NCBI GenBank assembly: GCA_964035015.1
Contig: OZ036006.1
Span: 13,544,690-13,608,689, forward strand
Source of the DNA: Corallium rubrum
Taxonomy: Eukaryota > Cnidaria > Anthozoa > Scleralcyonacea > Coralliidae
Length of the DNA: 64,000 nucleotides
Direction: 5' to 3'
A program made the position numbers and the translations under genes. Position 1 is the first letter of the stretch; each line of letters begins with the position of its first letter. Below the pieces are notes generated by a model. The model saw only the letters and a list, made by a program, of their open reading frames with translations, had not been told where the DNA came from and ran no database searches. This document shows positions 54,555 to 63,611 of this stretch, one piece after another.

Positions 54555-55962
54555 TTGTTGGGGTTCCGTAATACACGAAACCCCAACAACTTGATTCGGA
54601 TAAAAACACAGGAAAAGCCATCTAGTCACAGACCAACTACCGCCAGAGCATTCCCCAACGTTATGCTCCTCAATGCGAGATCGATCTTCAATAAAGTTGA
54701 TGAATTAAGAGCACATATTGAAAATTATAATTCTGATATAATTTTCATAACAGAATCGTGGCTATCTGAAAATATTCCGAACGAGGCTATTCATATTGAT
54801 GGTTATTATGTTTTCAGAAAAAATAGAATAGCCAATCGCGGAGGTGGTGTTGCGATTTACATAAAGGATGAATTCCCAGTAAAAGTTAGACTCGACCTTA
54901 GCAATGAATCAATATAATGTCCTGAGTAACCTTAAGACCAAAATGGCTTCCCAGATCAACCTCAAGAATTGCCCTGGCTTGTGTTTACCTTCCACCGTCC
55001 ATGACACTTAATGATTTAGAAGGTTTTTACGACTATCTTCAATTCTGCTATGACACTTCAACTATGGAAAGTCCAGATACAGCTTTCATCATCGCAGGCG
55101 GCTTTAATCCAACTAGTGATGGTTTTAAATCCAAATTTTTAAAAAACCACTGTAATCTTAAGCAAGTTGTTAAAGAGCCAACTTTGTGTTTCTTACACAA
55201 GTATTCTGGATTTGATTTTTACCAATGCTAGCCTCTTCTATGAAGACCCTGAAATTATAGCTCCGATATCACCTGCAGATCATAATATGATCATTTGGAA
55301 TTCTAAAATTCAGCTACAACATAATAATATAACAAAGAAAGTAATATGTAAGACCAATGAAATCCTCTGCCTTACATCACTTTAACCTGTTTTTGGATTC
55401 CTATAATTGGCAAAACGTACTTAGCGCAAGTTCGGTTGATGCTAAGCTAGAAGAATTCCTTGTAGCCACCAACGATATGATTAGCGCGTATTTTCCCACC
55501 AAAACTGTTAAATTACACAACAACGATAAATTTTTTATGACGGCTAAATTGAAAAGGATGATTCGTGTAAGAAACCGTGCATATAAACAAGGTAAAATTG
55601 GTCTTTTTAGATTTCTTCGAAACCGTGTAAAACATGAGATTCGTGCTGCCAAAGAAAAATTCTACAATGAAAATATATCTGGAAATTGCGATAATAATTC
55701 TTCAAAGTGGTGGAAGAAAATTAATAAACTAACGGGTAAAAATAATTCCTCTAAAATTTTCTTGAATGATCCTCAGTCACAATCTGTAATAAATGACAAA
55801 GACACTGCAAATTATATCAACAGTTTCTTTGCAAGTTTGATCAAGAACTTTCCAACTGTTGATGATAAGTGGTTACCATATGGCGAAACGGAGTTTTTAC
55901 CCATGATCTCACTGGAATCTGTTGAAATGAAGTTGAGAAACTTAACTAGAACCCAAGGATAG
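54555..55962 (+). pseudogene. LINE ORF2 endonuclease (AP-like) and linker, broken
   Basis: 54555-54917 has LLNARSIFNKVDELRAHIEN and IFITESWLSENI (Glu motif), and GGGVAIYIKDE. After a frameshift, 55001-55231 has IIAGGFNP, where GDFN is usual, so the catalytic Asp is lost. Next SILDLIFTN and SPADHN (55190-55295) hold the terminal His. 55357-55962 is the linker up to, but not including, the RT. At least three breaks. In the same plus orientation as ORF1. Confidence 0.85.
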
Positions 55963-55965
55963 TGC

Positions 55966-56392
55966 AAAGTTTCGTAGAGCAATTAACAGTACTGTATTTC
56001 AACATAAAAAAACACTTGAGCTTTTTACATTTCAAATGATTTATTTTGCTTTAAATTGGATGATACATGTACATGCAATACATTGTACAATTCAATGTCA
56101 ATAAAAAGTCTTGAGGAAACAACATGAAAAAATCTTTCTGATAGTTGTTACATGTTTCAATTTAACTGCTGTATTAGTTCCATTTTACATTATTGATACA
56201 CAGTTAATCCAGCATTAATTAGTAGAACTAAAATTTTCCTCGTTCTGTTGGAACATGTGGAATGTTATATTGCTTTCCTGAGTAGTCAGTAAGGAATAAA
56301 ATGTGTCATAGTTCAATTTTTTAGCCATTTTACATGATTAGTGTTGACTAATCCTTCATCTGCATATAGTCGGTAGTTTTTAAATGGAATGA
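55966..56392. other. Spacer, no supported gene
   Basis: AT-rich flank between the LINE and Polinton-2. The last six bases, GAATGA (56387-56392), are the predicted left target duplication of Polinton-2; the partner lies beyond the window. Confidence 0.5.
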
Positions 56393-56757
56393 AGTAGTAT
56401 AGAATATGAGGCTACCAGGCCACTTTTTTTTTTTTTGCTAGAAACTGTCCCAAAGTGTCAGAATTCGACGGAAGACGATGTTTGAAAGGGCAGACTTTTT
56501 TTCTTTTTTTCCCCTTTCATATTTTAAGGATGGATTATGACGTTTTTCCTGAAAACACCACAAAGCGATCAGGGTTGTGGTTCTGACACACCCTACTTAC
56601 TCCCCGATTTCTCCTCAGGTACTTTTGTCTTGTGTTGGTATACGTGTTTCCCCACAGTTACACCACCAGATAACAGTCCGAGACATGGTATGTACGGCGT
56701 GATTATGGCCACAACTTTACCAACGTCACTTTTTAACAGTTTGTCCTTTTGTAATCG
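56393..56757. repeat. Left TIR of Polinton-2
   Basis: Similar to 1428-1800 of Polinton-1. It includes an antisense remnant of the 3' end of the 195-aa left-arm gene (56590-56757), so the TIR extends to about 365 bp here. The partner end is outside the window. Confidence 0.8.
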
Positions 56758-56770
56758 TGACAGTTTTAAT

Positions 56771-57517
56771 ATGGAGGAGATTGAACTTAAGCCATTAGAT
56801 CCGAATCATGACCCAGACCCGGACCCTGATCAGGAGGAAACAGATTTTGGGGGCGCTGATGCTTTGGGAGACTTTTTAGAGCGTGATAGTGTTGAATTTG
56901 ATCACTCTATTGATGGTCCCATTGTGAATAATGTGTCAGAGGGCAGAACTGGGAGGATAAGAGGAAGAGCTGCGTATAGGGACTGTGAGGATTTTTTTAT
57001 AAATATACTAGAGTTGGAACCACAATGCACTGACCCACTGTTTATTGACTATTTGATTGATAATAACATATTAAGTATATCCAGGGAGTTTAGTGATTCT
57101 GGTTTAGTTATTGATTATTCTGTGAAACATCTAGGAGGTGACTTCCATACAATCGGACGGGCTTTAACTGGGGAGGATATTGATCTGCTTAGGGATGGTA
57201 TTAGAACACACTATGATGAGTGGACTAAGGCTAACCTAAATAAGAGACTGAAGAAAGCCGGAATCGTGACTGCCATTGGTTTAGGAGCGATTGCGTTAGT
57301 AACTGGTCTGTCGGTAGGTCTAACCAGAGAGGGATCTGATATAGTTCATCAGGCTAGGAAATGGGAAAAGTTACATCCATCAAAGGGAAGAGGCACAATA
57401 CCATGGACAGAAATACAGACAGCTGGTGGGAAGGTAATTGTTTTCGCTGGGGAGTATTTAATAGTGATTATTATGGCAGCTGGATTGTTTTCCTACCGTT
57501 ACACTAAGAGAGGGTAA
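56771..57517 (+). CDS. Two-transmembrane protein unique to Polinton-2 (248 aa)
   Basis: The ATG at 56771 is the likely start; the open frame further upstream runs antisense through the TIR and is not real. Residues 1-50 are acidic (DPNHDPDPDPDQEE). A middle region (about 70-170) contains CEDFFINILELEP, SREFSDSGLVIDYSVKHLGG and LTGEDIDLLRDGIRTHYDEW and looks like a folded, perhaps death-domain-like, helical domain. Two hydrophobic helices follow at about 175-197 (IGLGAIALVTGLSVGLT) and 223-243. The layout of a folded head plus C-terminal membrane region recalls host apoptosis or immune adaptor proteins, but I could not confirm a family. Confidence 0.65.
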   Translation: MEEIELKPLDPNHDPDPDPDQEETDFGGADALGDFLERDSVEFDHSIDGPIVNNVSEGRTGRIRGRAAYRDCEDFFINILELEPQCTDPLFIDYLIDNNILSISREFSDSGLVIDYSVKHLGGDFHTIGRALTGEDIDLLRDGIRTHYDEWTKANLNKRLKKAGIVTAIGLGAIALVTGLSVGLTREGSDIVHQARKWEKLHPSKGRGTIPWTEIQTAGGKVIVFAGEYLIVIIMAAGLFSYRYTKRG

Positions 57518-57546
57518 TCTGTGAGCATATACCTTACCGACCACAC

Positions 57547-60500
57547 TTAAGTCAGCTGAATATCCTTATGTCCGTACGCGTAGGAGCTGACCCCATCTTC
57601 CAGCAGGTATCTCTTATCGTCGAAGCATGAGAGTGACACCTTATTTATCTCATAACTACCCAGATTATGTTTATCACTCCGGATTGTTTTCATTTTCTGA
57701 AACAATTGTTTTTTACCAAATAGTGTGTCTTTGTAGTGTTCATGTTTGATTTGTTTCTCAGTGACACTCCTTTTAATTCCCTTGGCGGTTTTGTCACCTG
57801 TTCCGTTGTCTTTCAGGTAAGAATACATCTTACTTCTGAGACCAACGAACTCGATTATGGGAACGCCAGCCGCCTCGTCCTTCATCTTCCCAATAACCTT
57901 TTTGTTCGACTTGTTGTGATAAGCTGAGCTCTCTGGATAGTTTGAGTTGTCAAAAATGTTTTTGTCATCCCAAAAGTCCTTATAAACGTCTTCCGCCTCA
58001 ATCTCATATGTCAGGCTGTCCGTGTCTGTAAACAACAACTTAGCCCTACTTCCATATTTCTTTAATACGTAGTTGTAATGGAAATCGTACATCAAGGTTT
58101 TCGACAGATCCAGAATACACATACCAACGTACGCCGGTCGGTTTAACGTAAGAACTTCTTTAATTTTGTGAACGGCAACAAGGTTTTCGTTGAATATTTT
58201 GGCAGACACAAAGGTTGGTTTGGAAGCCAGCCTCAACAGCTTTTCTTCACACGTGACCAACCGGACGTCGACACGCTTTCTCAGATTCTCCATTGTTTTA
58301 CCGAAGACGCTGTTGTTCATTAGCTTGAAGAAGTCCTTTTCGAAGTCATTCTTAGCGGCGGTTCTCTTCACCGTGTTGAAGTCGATGTACTGTTTCAGCC
58401 ACCCCGACTGCTCAAACAACAAAACCCGGTGAACTTTCTTCACCTTTATCCCAAGCCTGACGTATAGCTGTAGGTCTCTATAGTGGACGACGTACCTTTC
58501 CTTTCCCATCAGGTTGGTTACCAGCTTACTGACACCACCAACGCTGACACCAAACTCCCCCCTAATCTTAGAACAATACTCCGACAACATATCTTCCCGT
58601 ATTTCCATCTTCTCAGGGGCTAACGGATAGTCGTTGTGTAGGTCGTGGAGTTCAGGAGGGTACTCAAGATCAACCTCAAGTATCATTCCGGTCCGACTGT
58701 TATTCTCCGGAAGTTCCCAAGCTAGGTTTTTCAGATTAGACTCACCCATCCACCTGAATCCGCCAGTCGGAAGGCACTGACTCATAGCCCAACCATATAG
58801 ATTGTTGGCGTCCAGATACATTATATACTTCACAGCCTCATCCTCACTATACCCTTCCATGTATGGGTTGTTCGCCTTCCCATATCTGTTGGCTATGTAA
58901 CTGACTCCACCTCTCAGTCCTTTCTCAATAAACTGAAACATATCAATGTCAGTCATCAGCTCCAGCTCGATCCCAGTCATCTTCAGCATAGCGTCCCATG
59001 CCAACCCAGGTGAGGTGAAGTAGTGACAGGGGTCCAACCCATAGTACTGAACACAGGTCTTCCTAAAGTTCTCAAAGACGTCAGCTAACAACGACACATC
59101 CGATTTCAGGTACACATCATGGTAGTCCCCCATTGTCCCCATTCCGAACTCTCTCCAAACCTTCAAAGCATGGGAATACTGTTCACCGGTTATCGGTTCG
59201 TCATTCAACACACTATAGAACTTATTCTTCGGAGGCAACTTTGTTTCCTCAAACCGATTGAAGCTATCCATGTAGTCATAAGGATAAACACCTTTTGCCC
59301 TCATAAGATACGATCGGTCACCGAATTCTTCAGCTGTGTATTTGAAGGCGTCCCCCGGGAGATTTCCCACCAACCTATCCAATGAACTACTCATGAACTG
59401 AAAACTGTCCAGAAACACAAGGTTTTTACCTAACATGAAGGCCATGTACTTTTCCATATTATTCGGAATGACGTTAATCTCCTGTCCGAACTTCCCAATC
59501 TCCCTCATGATGAGATGACTATCGTAACCCCTCAAGTTGTGTAAGATGACTGGTATCTTATCAGTTAGTCTATGATTTCTGTTACAAAGCTGATGGGCCG
59601 ATCCTCTGTACCTCCCAGTCACATGACAATGGTCCCGGACCCTAACATCTCTCTCCCCATACTCCTGACCACATATGTGACATCCGTTGGCGTCTCTGAA
59701 GTCTGCCCTGTCAGGGTCAGTTAGAACCATATCCTGGTTGAAGTGCTCTTTCCGGACACCCTTACAATACTCCACCTCTTCCAACATCTTTCCGATGAAC
59801 TTGTTGACAGCACCAGGGCCTCTATGCACCTGGACATCCTTACTGTATCTATCGTCGTAACAACAGACAACCTTATACCCATAACCACAATCAGTATGTT
59901 TCTGATACTTCTCCATGTATGGTTTCTTCTCTTTCTTCTTCCGTTTTGACTCTGACACCTTCGGTCTTTTGACCTTTTCCGTGATCGCCTCGAAGTCAGC
60001 GTACACAACAAACGGAACGTCCAGCTGTTTGTGAAAGTTACTATACTTCAACACGTTCTTACCGGGGTCAGGCATCCTAACAGCCTGTTTACCATTTACA
60101 CTGATACACACAACCTTATGCCTATCCATAACCTCTGTTGAGCTGAAACATTGGAGGCAGTAAACACAGAAGTGTTTTTTCCTTTTATGTTTTGTTTTGT
60201 TGTACATAAACCTATCAAAGTCCCTGATGAGGACGTAATGTCTGTTGTCCCCGTTGGTTATGATCAGGAGGTTCATGAGGTCGGTGAATCTCTCCTCTGA
60301 TACATAAACCGGAAAGGTTAGTCCGTTTTCATAACCGAAGACGTTGATACGTATTTCATTCTGTTTCTCCACCCGGTTGTACTGTCTATGGCTCACAGGG
60401 AAGCTGATTCCACCATAATCCAGGTCGTCAACATGGTCCCGGTACTTAGACACCCTTTGTGGGTGTTGTGAGACAGGAAACCTATGAGCCAGATGACACA

Positions 60501-61113
60501 ACATAAAACACCTATCATCACTATTCTTAACATTGATCAACCCCTTCCGACTATTCTTCAGCTCCTTCGGGAGGTCGACGTATGACGAGCCTTCCAGTGG
60601 ACTGTACACAGTCAGATTAACGTAGTGACCGTCTACTGAGTCTACTGTCCAACCAGATCCCTCGCTTATCCATCGGGCTATCCCAACCACCATCTCCTCA
60701 TTCGCGACGTCAACGTCCTGACCAATCTCACCGCTGTTGATTATAGTCCTGATGTGGCTGTTAAAGTGAGCCGTCTTATAAGTTGCCCCACCAGGCACCT
60801 CCTTCTCAAGCGTCACAACCAACGTCTCAGCGAACTTCAACCCCCTCATCTCAGCCAGCTCCCGACGTAGCAGCCGTACCACATCATTCCTAAGAGCGCT
60901 CACCTGTTCCAGCGGGTCCTGACTCACCACAGCACAGCTGAACGACTTAGTTTTACCCCTCAGGGCTCTGTCTAACTGATGTATGTCGTAACCGATTATT
61001 CTTTCGTAGAGACGGGGGTCTATATCATCAGGATAGTCAAACATGTCAGGGTCTAAGTCGTCGTCCTGGTGGATCATAACACCTGGGTCCATCGTTATAA
61101 CAGGGGTGATCAC
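57547..61113 (-). CDS. Protein-primed family B DNA polymerase (pPolB), intact (1188 aa)
   Basis: It should replicate the linear element from its ends by protein priming. A Cys/His finger (CVYCLQCFSSTEVMDRH) is at about 313-335. Exo I (DFEAITEK) is near 373. A CHICG...RDHCHVTGRYRGSAH endonuclease VII-like region is at about 474-515, followed by Exo II (LHNLRGYDSH), Exo III (KSDVSLLADVF), Pol A (LDANNLYGW, Asp near 768), Pol B (NNSVFGKTMEN, near 932), Pol C (DTDS, 1030-1033) and KxY (RSKMYSY). The length fits Polinton polymerases. Similar to the Polinton-1 copy throughout. Its 5' end overlaps the zinc-ribbon gene by 68 bp, so the two are co-expressed. Confidence 0.95.
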   Translation of the reverse strand: MITPVITMDPGVMIHQDDDLDPDMFDYPDDIDPRLYERIIGYDIHQLDRALRGKTKSFSCAVVSQDPLEQVSALRNDVVRLLRRELAEMRGLKFAETLVVTLEKEVPGGATYKTAHFNSHIRTIINSGEIGQDVDVANEEMVVGIARWISEGSGWTVDSVDGHYVNLTVYSPLEGSSYVDLPKELKNSRKGLINVKNSDDRCFMLCHLAHRFPVSQHPQRVSKYRDHVDDLDYGGISFPVSHRQYNRVEKQNEIRINVFGYENGLTFPVYVSEERFTDLMNLLIITNGDNRHYVLIRDFDRFMYNKTKHKRKKHFCVYCLQCFSSTEVMDRHKVVCISVNGKQAVRMPDPGKNVLKYSNFHKQLDVPFVVYADFEAITEKVKRPKVSESKRKKKEKKPYMEKYQKHTDCGYGYKVVCCYDDRYSKDVQVHRGPGAVNKFIGKMLEEVEYCKGVRKEHFNQDMVLTDPDRADFRDANGCHICGQEYGERDVRVRDHCHVTGRYRGSAHQLCNRNHRLTDKIPVILHNLRGYDSHLIMREIGKFGQEINVIPNNMEKYMAFMLGKNLVFLDSFQFMSSSLDRLVGNLPGDAFKYTAEEFGDRSYLMRAKGVYPYDYMDSFNRFEETKLPPKNKFYSVLNDEPITGEQYSHALKVWREFGMGTMGDYHDVYLKSDVSLLADVFENFRKTCVQYYGLDPCHYFTSPGLAWDAMLKMTGIELELMTDIDMFQFIEKGLRGGVSYIANRYGKANNPYMEGYSEDEAVKYIMYLDANNLYGWAMSQCLPTGGFRWMGESNLKNLAWELPENNSRTGMILEVDLEYPPELHDLHNDYPLAPEKMEIREDMLSEYCSKIRGEFGVSVGGVSKLVTNLMGKERYVVHYRDLQLYVRLGIKVKKVHRVLLFEQSGWLKQYIDFNTVKRTAAKNDFEKDFFKLMNNSVFGKTMENLRKRVDVRLVTCEEKLLRLASKPTFVSAKIFNENLVAVHKIKEVLTLNRPAYVGMCILDLSKTLMYDFHYNYVLKKYGSRAKLLFTDTDSLTYEIEAEDVYKDFWDDKNIFDNSNYPESSAYHNKSNKKVIGKMKDEAAGVPIIEFVGLRSKMYSYLKDNGTGDKTAKGIKRSVTEKQIKHEHYKDTLFGKKQLFQKMKTIRSDKHNLGSYEINKVSLSCFDDKRYLLEDGVSSYAYGHKDIQLT

Positions 61114-61708
61114 ATTCTGTTAGGTGTTGTCTCAGCCACTCGGTGCAGAACCTGTCTGGGGTACGATCCCAGCCAAGCTCCTTATAAACAATTCCGAACA
61201 GATTGCCGTCAAACAGGTCCTTTGTTTTCCCCTCCCTAAGATCCTTCAAACCACCCAGTAACCCAATCCCTCTTCTTGAGCACAGTCTGATGATGTAATA
61301 ATTGTATCTGGACACATTACAACCTCTTATCAAACCCTTACTTCTCATCACCCGAAGAACCTCGGAGAAGTCGGCCAGGACAACGTCAACGGCTGCGTCC
61401 CTGACAACTCTAGCAAGTCTCTTTCTCATCCAACCACCCCTCGAATGCCCACTTCTACGACCGGCCGCCCGGTATCTCCCAATAACATATCCGTACTCCG
61501 TATCACCACATCCTGGACAGGAATACATCTCAGTGCTCACCTTCACACGGAACCTAGAACAATCCTCACACCACAACTTCGTACTACATCTGGGTGGATC
61601 CCAAGCCGGGGCTACTAACTCAATCCCCATCTGCTTACAGACCCATTCAACACCTGAAGATGGTAAATCCTTCAGCCCCCTCGGTAAGTCCGACCAGGAA
61701 ACAGACAT
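61046..61708 (-). CDS. Cassette gene 6: zinc-ribbon protein overlapping the polymerase start (220 aa)
   Basis: Cysteines at about 47, 50, 64 and 67 (WCEDCSRF, YSCPGCGDTEY) form a zinc ribbon. The remaining 150 residues are basic and helical (WMRKRLARVVRDAAVDVVLADF, YNYYIIRLCSRRGI, LFGIVYKELGWD). The last 68 bp overlap the polymerase. No family recognised. Protein-primed polymerases need a terminal protein or other partner; a conserved gene fused by overlap to the polymerase is a candidate. Polinton-1 has a damaged version. Confidence 0.75.
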   Translation of the reverse strand: MSVSWSDLPRGLKDLPSSGVEWVCKQMGIELVAPAWDPPRCSTKLWCEDCSRFRVKVSTEMYSCPGCGDTEYGYVIGRYRAAGRRSGHSRGGWMRKRLARVVRDAAVDVVLADFSEVLRVMRSKGLIRGCNVSRYNYYIIRLCSRRGIGLLGGLKDLREGKTKDLFDGNLFGIVYKELGWDRTPDRFCTEWLRQHLTECDHPCYNDGPRCYDPPGRRLRP

Positions 61709-61741
61709 TATAACTAAACCCTAACAAATCCTCTTAACCCC

Positions 61742-62161
61742 CTACAAAACAAACCTAGATACCAGATACCCACCAACCAGACCAACAGACCCCACGAACA
61801 GGGTCTGATACTCTTTCATCTCACCCGATGGTTTGTAATAGTCAGACAACTCAGGCTCTGACTGGGAAAACCCAACAGCCTCAACCTGCTCCAACCTATC
61901 CTTCAGCAGATCCAGAGCGTGATTCGTTGTGTTGATGTCAGCGTTGGCGTCAGACAGTTCCTGTCTCAACCTCTGTATCCTATCCTTCTTATCCACCTCA
62001 CTCTCATACCATTTCTCCTTCGCCCTGGTCAGCTGCTCAAGGGCGTGGTTGTGTCTCTTAATCTCAGCTTCATATCCGGTGTGGTTTAACTTTGAAAACA
62101 GGAATCCAGCACCCGCGAAGGCCAAGGCGTTAAACAGTCCACCAGCAACCACACTAACCAT
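61742..62161 (-). CDS. Cassette gene 5: TM - coiled coil - TM protein (139 aa)
   Basis: The start at 62161 is chosen because MVSVVAGGLFNALAFAGAG corresponds to the Polinton-1 start. The first hydrophobic segment is at about 2-22. A highly charged coiled coil (KRHNHALEQLTRAKEKWYES, DKKDRIQRLRQELSDANADI) spans 28-95. A conserved YYKPSGEMKEYQTLFVGS and a second hydrophobic segment end the protein. It resembles spanin- or tether-like layouts but no family is recognised. Confidence 0.7.
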   Translation of the reverse strand: MVSVVAGGLFNALAFAGAGFLFSKLNHTGYEAEIKRHNHALEQLTRAKEKWYESEVDKKDRIQRLRQELSDANADINTTNHALDLLKDRLEQVEAVGFSQSEPELSDYYKPSGEMKEYQTLFVGSVGLVGGYLVSRFVL

Positions 62162-62186
62162 ATATAATCGCACATAATACAATCCA

Positions 62187-62585
62187 TCACAAAGATCCGA
62201 TAATAGAACGGATGTTACGTCTTTCCCAATACGGAATCCTGATTAGGTAATGACCGTTGTCCTTAGCGTACTCGTCTTTCATCCGATCGTGTATCTTCTG
62301 TACCCTAAAACGTCTTTCTGCCTCTTCCCGAGTAAACTTACCAGACCAAGTGGAAGGGCCAAAATGTTGTTCACCATCATACTCAATCAGTAAGAAAGTA
62401 CCATCGCTGAGAGGCTCCGCGAAGTCATACCTCAAAAGACCGCCACCCAACCCCACTAACCCATCAAAGGTCTTCTCCCTGACCGCCTCAATCCCAATAG
62501 CGCATAAGGCATCCCACACATTCCTTTCTCCTCTGGACATAGGGGGCAGCCAACGTGTCTCAACCTCCACGCTCATAGTAACCAC
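62187..62585 (-). CDS. Cassette gene 4: PD-(D/E)XK-type endonuclease (132 aa)
   Basis: The motif set fits a small Vsr/Hjr-like nuclease: a helix with Glu near 33-38, LRYDF (Asp 54), LIEYDGEQHF (Glu 68, Asp 70, His 74), a Lys on the next helix (about 103) and YLIRIPYWERR. Proteins with EYDGEQH and LIRIPY occur in phages and large DNA viruses. It could resolve or process replication or recombination intermediates, or degrade host DNA. Intact here and catalytically damaged in Polinton-1. The translation start could be Met-4. Confidence 0.78.
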   Translation of the reverse strand: MVTMSVEVETRWLPPMSRGERNVWDALCAIGIEAVREKTFDGLVGLGGGLLRYDFAEPLSDGTFLLIEYDGEQHFGPSTWSGKFTREEAERRFRVQKIHDRMKDEYAKDNGHYLIRIPYWERRNIRSIIGSL

Positions 62586-62606
62586 CGGATACGGAACCCC
62601 CTTAGG

Positions 62607-62840
62607 CTACTTGGGCTTTGAAAAAGGGTCAACCGGCAGGTACCCCTTCGACTGGACATATCCAACCACAATTGTGCTAATTCCAACCGCTAGAGCCAGC
62701 CTAACAGTACCCCTAACCGACTCAGGAGTGCCCAAAGGTTCTTTCAGGATCTTCCTCGAAGCCATGGAGACCGCCACAGCTCCACCCGTAATCAGGAGGG
62801 CGTCGTAGAGCTCGTTCATCAGTTCTTTTCGGTCGGTCAT
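62607..62840 (-). CDS. Cassette gene 3: small two-helix membrane protein (77 aa)
   Basis: Orthologue of 13433-13672: MTDRKELMNELYDALLITGG, then a conserved KEPLGTPESVRGTVRLAL linker and a second hydrophobic helix, ending VDPFSKPK. Two membrane helices predicted. No known family. Tightly spaced with its neighbours (21 and 18 bp). Confidence 0.7.
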   Translation of the reverse strand: MTDRKELMNELYDALLITGGAVAVSMASRKILKEPLGTPESVRGTVRLALAVGISTIVVGYVQSKGYLPVDPFSKPK

Positions 62841-62858
62841 TATACACTAACACATATT

Positions 62859-63245
62859 TCACTCATCAAAGGTGTCTAAGACCGGGGAGGTCTGAACGGG
62901 GTTCTGTGGTTCGACAGTTCCTTCCATTACCTTCTCCTCATCAATGGTTTTCAGTCTCTGAACCTCCCTTTTCTCCTGCCTCATAGTGTAATAGAGTGAG
63001 GCCCCACCGATAACCAGCCCAACGGTTCCGATGATGTAGCCATAATAGGCTGATCGACCACCACCAACTCCAGAACCAATCTCAGCCGCCAACCGCTCTC
63101 TGGCTTTTCTCTCCTTGGCTGCCTTCGATATCTGAGCCAGTCGTTTACCAGCCTCCACCCGTTTCGGATCCTTGGCTCTTTCCGTCTTGACCACTGATGT
63201 CACCTTAGGGACTTCCGAGGTTTTTTCAGGTACTACGTCAGCCAT
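62859..63245 (-). CDS. Cassette gene 2: basic single-pass membrane protein (128 aa)
   Basis: Intact orthologue of 13042-13416. Basic helix RLAQISKAAKERKARERLAA at about 35-54, Gly-rich spacer, hydrophobic helix at about 67-87 (YYGYIIGTVGLVIGGASLYY), then a charged helix and a conserved tail ending in SPVLDTFDE. Function unknown. Confidence 0.7.
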   Translation of the reverse strand: MADVVPEKTSEVPKVTSVVKTERAKDPKRVEAGKRLAQISKAAKERKARERLAAEIGSGVGGGRSAYYGYIIGTVGLVIGGASLYYTMRQEKREVQRLKTIDEEKVMEGTVEPQNPVQTSPVLDTFDE

Positions 63246-63257
63246 CTATACACTAAT

Positions 63258-63566
63258 CTATGTTTCATCTGTGAGGTCATCTGTTGGAATCTCTGAGATC
63301 GTCTCTGGGGAATCTGTGAGACCGTCGGCTGGGATCTCTGAGGTCGTCTCTGGGAAGTCTGTGAGACCATCCGTAAGGATCTCTGAGGCTGCTTGTGGGA
63401 AGTCTGTAGGGGTCTCTAAGACCGTCGGCCAGACAACAACAGACTCAGTCACGTAGTACTCTCCTCTACGGTTTCTTCTAACACAATGTCTCATCACCCC
63501 GATAGCTCTTCTAAGTCCGTGGAAGACGGTCAGTATGGGTCGTCTAAGTCTCTTTGGAATCTTCAT
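63258..63566 (-). CDS. Cassette gene 1: basic head with Asp/Thr-rich repeat tail (102 aa)
   Basis: Intact orthologue of the gene interrupted in Polinton-1. Basic N-terminus with four clustered Arg (KIPKRLRRPILTVFHGLRRA), then RHCVRRNRRGEYYVTES, then three or four repeats of an 11- to 14-residue unit with TSEIP-x-DGLTD. Repeat numbers and sequences differ between the two Polintons, showing rapid change. Divergent from dNK. Confidence 0.7.
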   Translation of the reverse strand: MKIPKRLRRPILTVFHGLRRAIGVMRHCVRRNRRGEYYVTESVVVWPTVLETPTDFPQAASEILTDGLTDFPETTSEIPADGLTDSPETISEIPTDDLTDET

Positions 63567-63611
63567 ATAAAATACAGGAGGTTTAAAGTCGTACCGTATA
63601 CCTGAGGTATA

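Larger units (their letters stand above)
52210..55965. mobile_element. CR1-group LINE copy with inverted 5' part
   Basis: The reverse transcriptase C-terminus (52316-52936) is on the minus strand and ends in a tandem 3' tail of about 50-bp units at 52215-52315. Directly beside it, ORF1 and the endonuclease (52945-55962) lie on the plus strand. So the 5' part is inverted relative to the 3' part, with the RT core deleted. This is the layout left by twin priming during LINE integration. Confidence 0.75.

Noticed and set aside
56537-56770. N-terminal extension of the Polinton-2 membrane protein
   Set aside because: This part is the antisense strand of the TIR-embedded 195-aa gene; the ATG at 56771 is a better start.
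62257-62808. Plus-strand 183-aa frame
   Set aside because: Antisense across two cassette genes that are conserved in Polinton-1.
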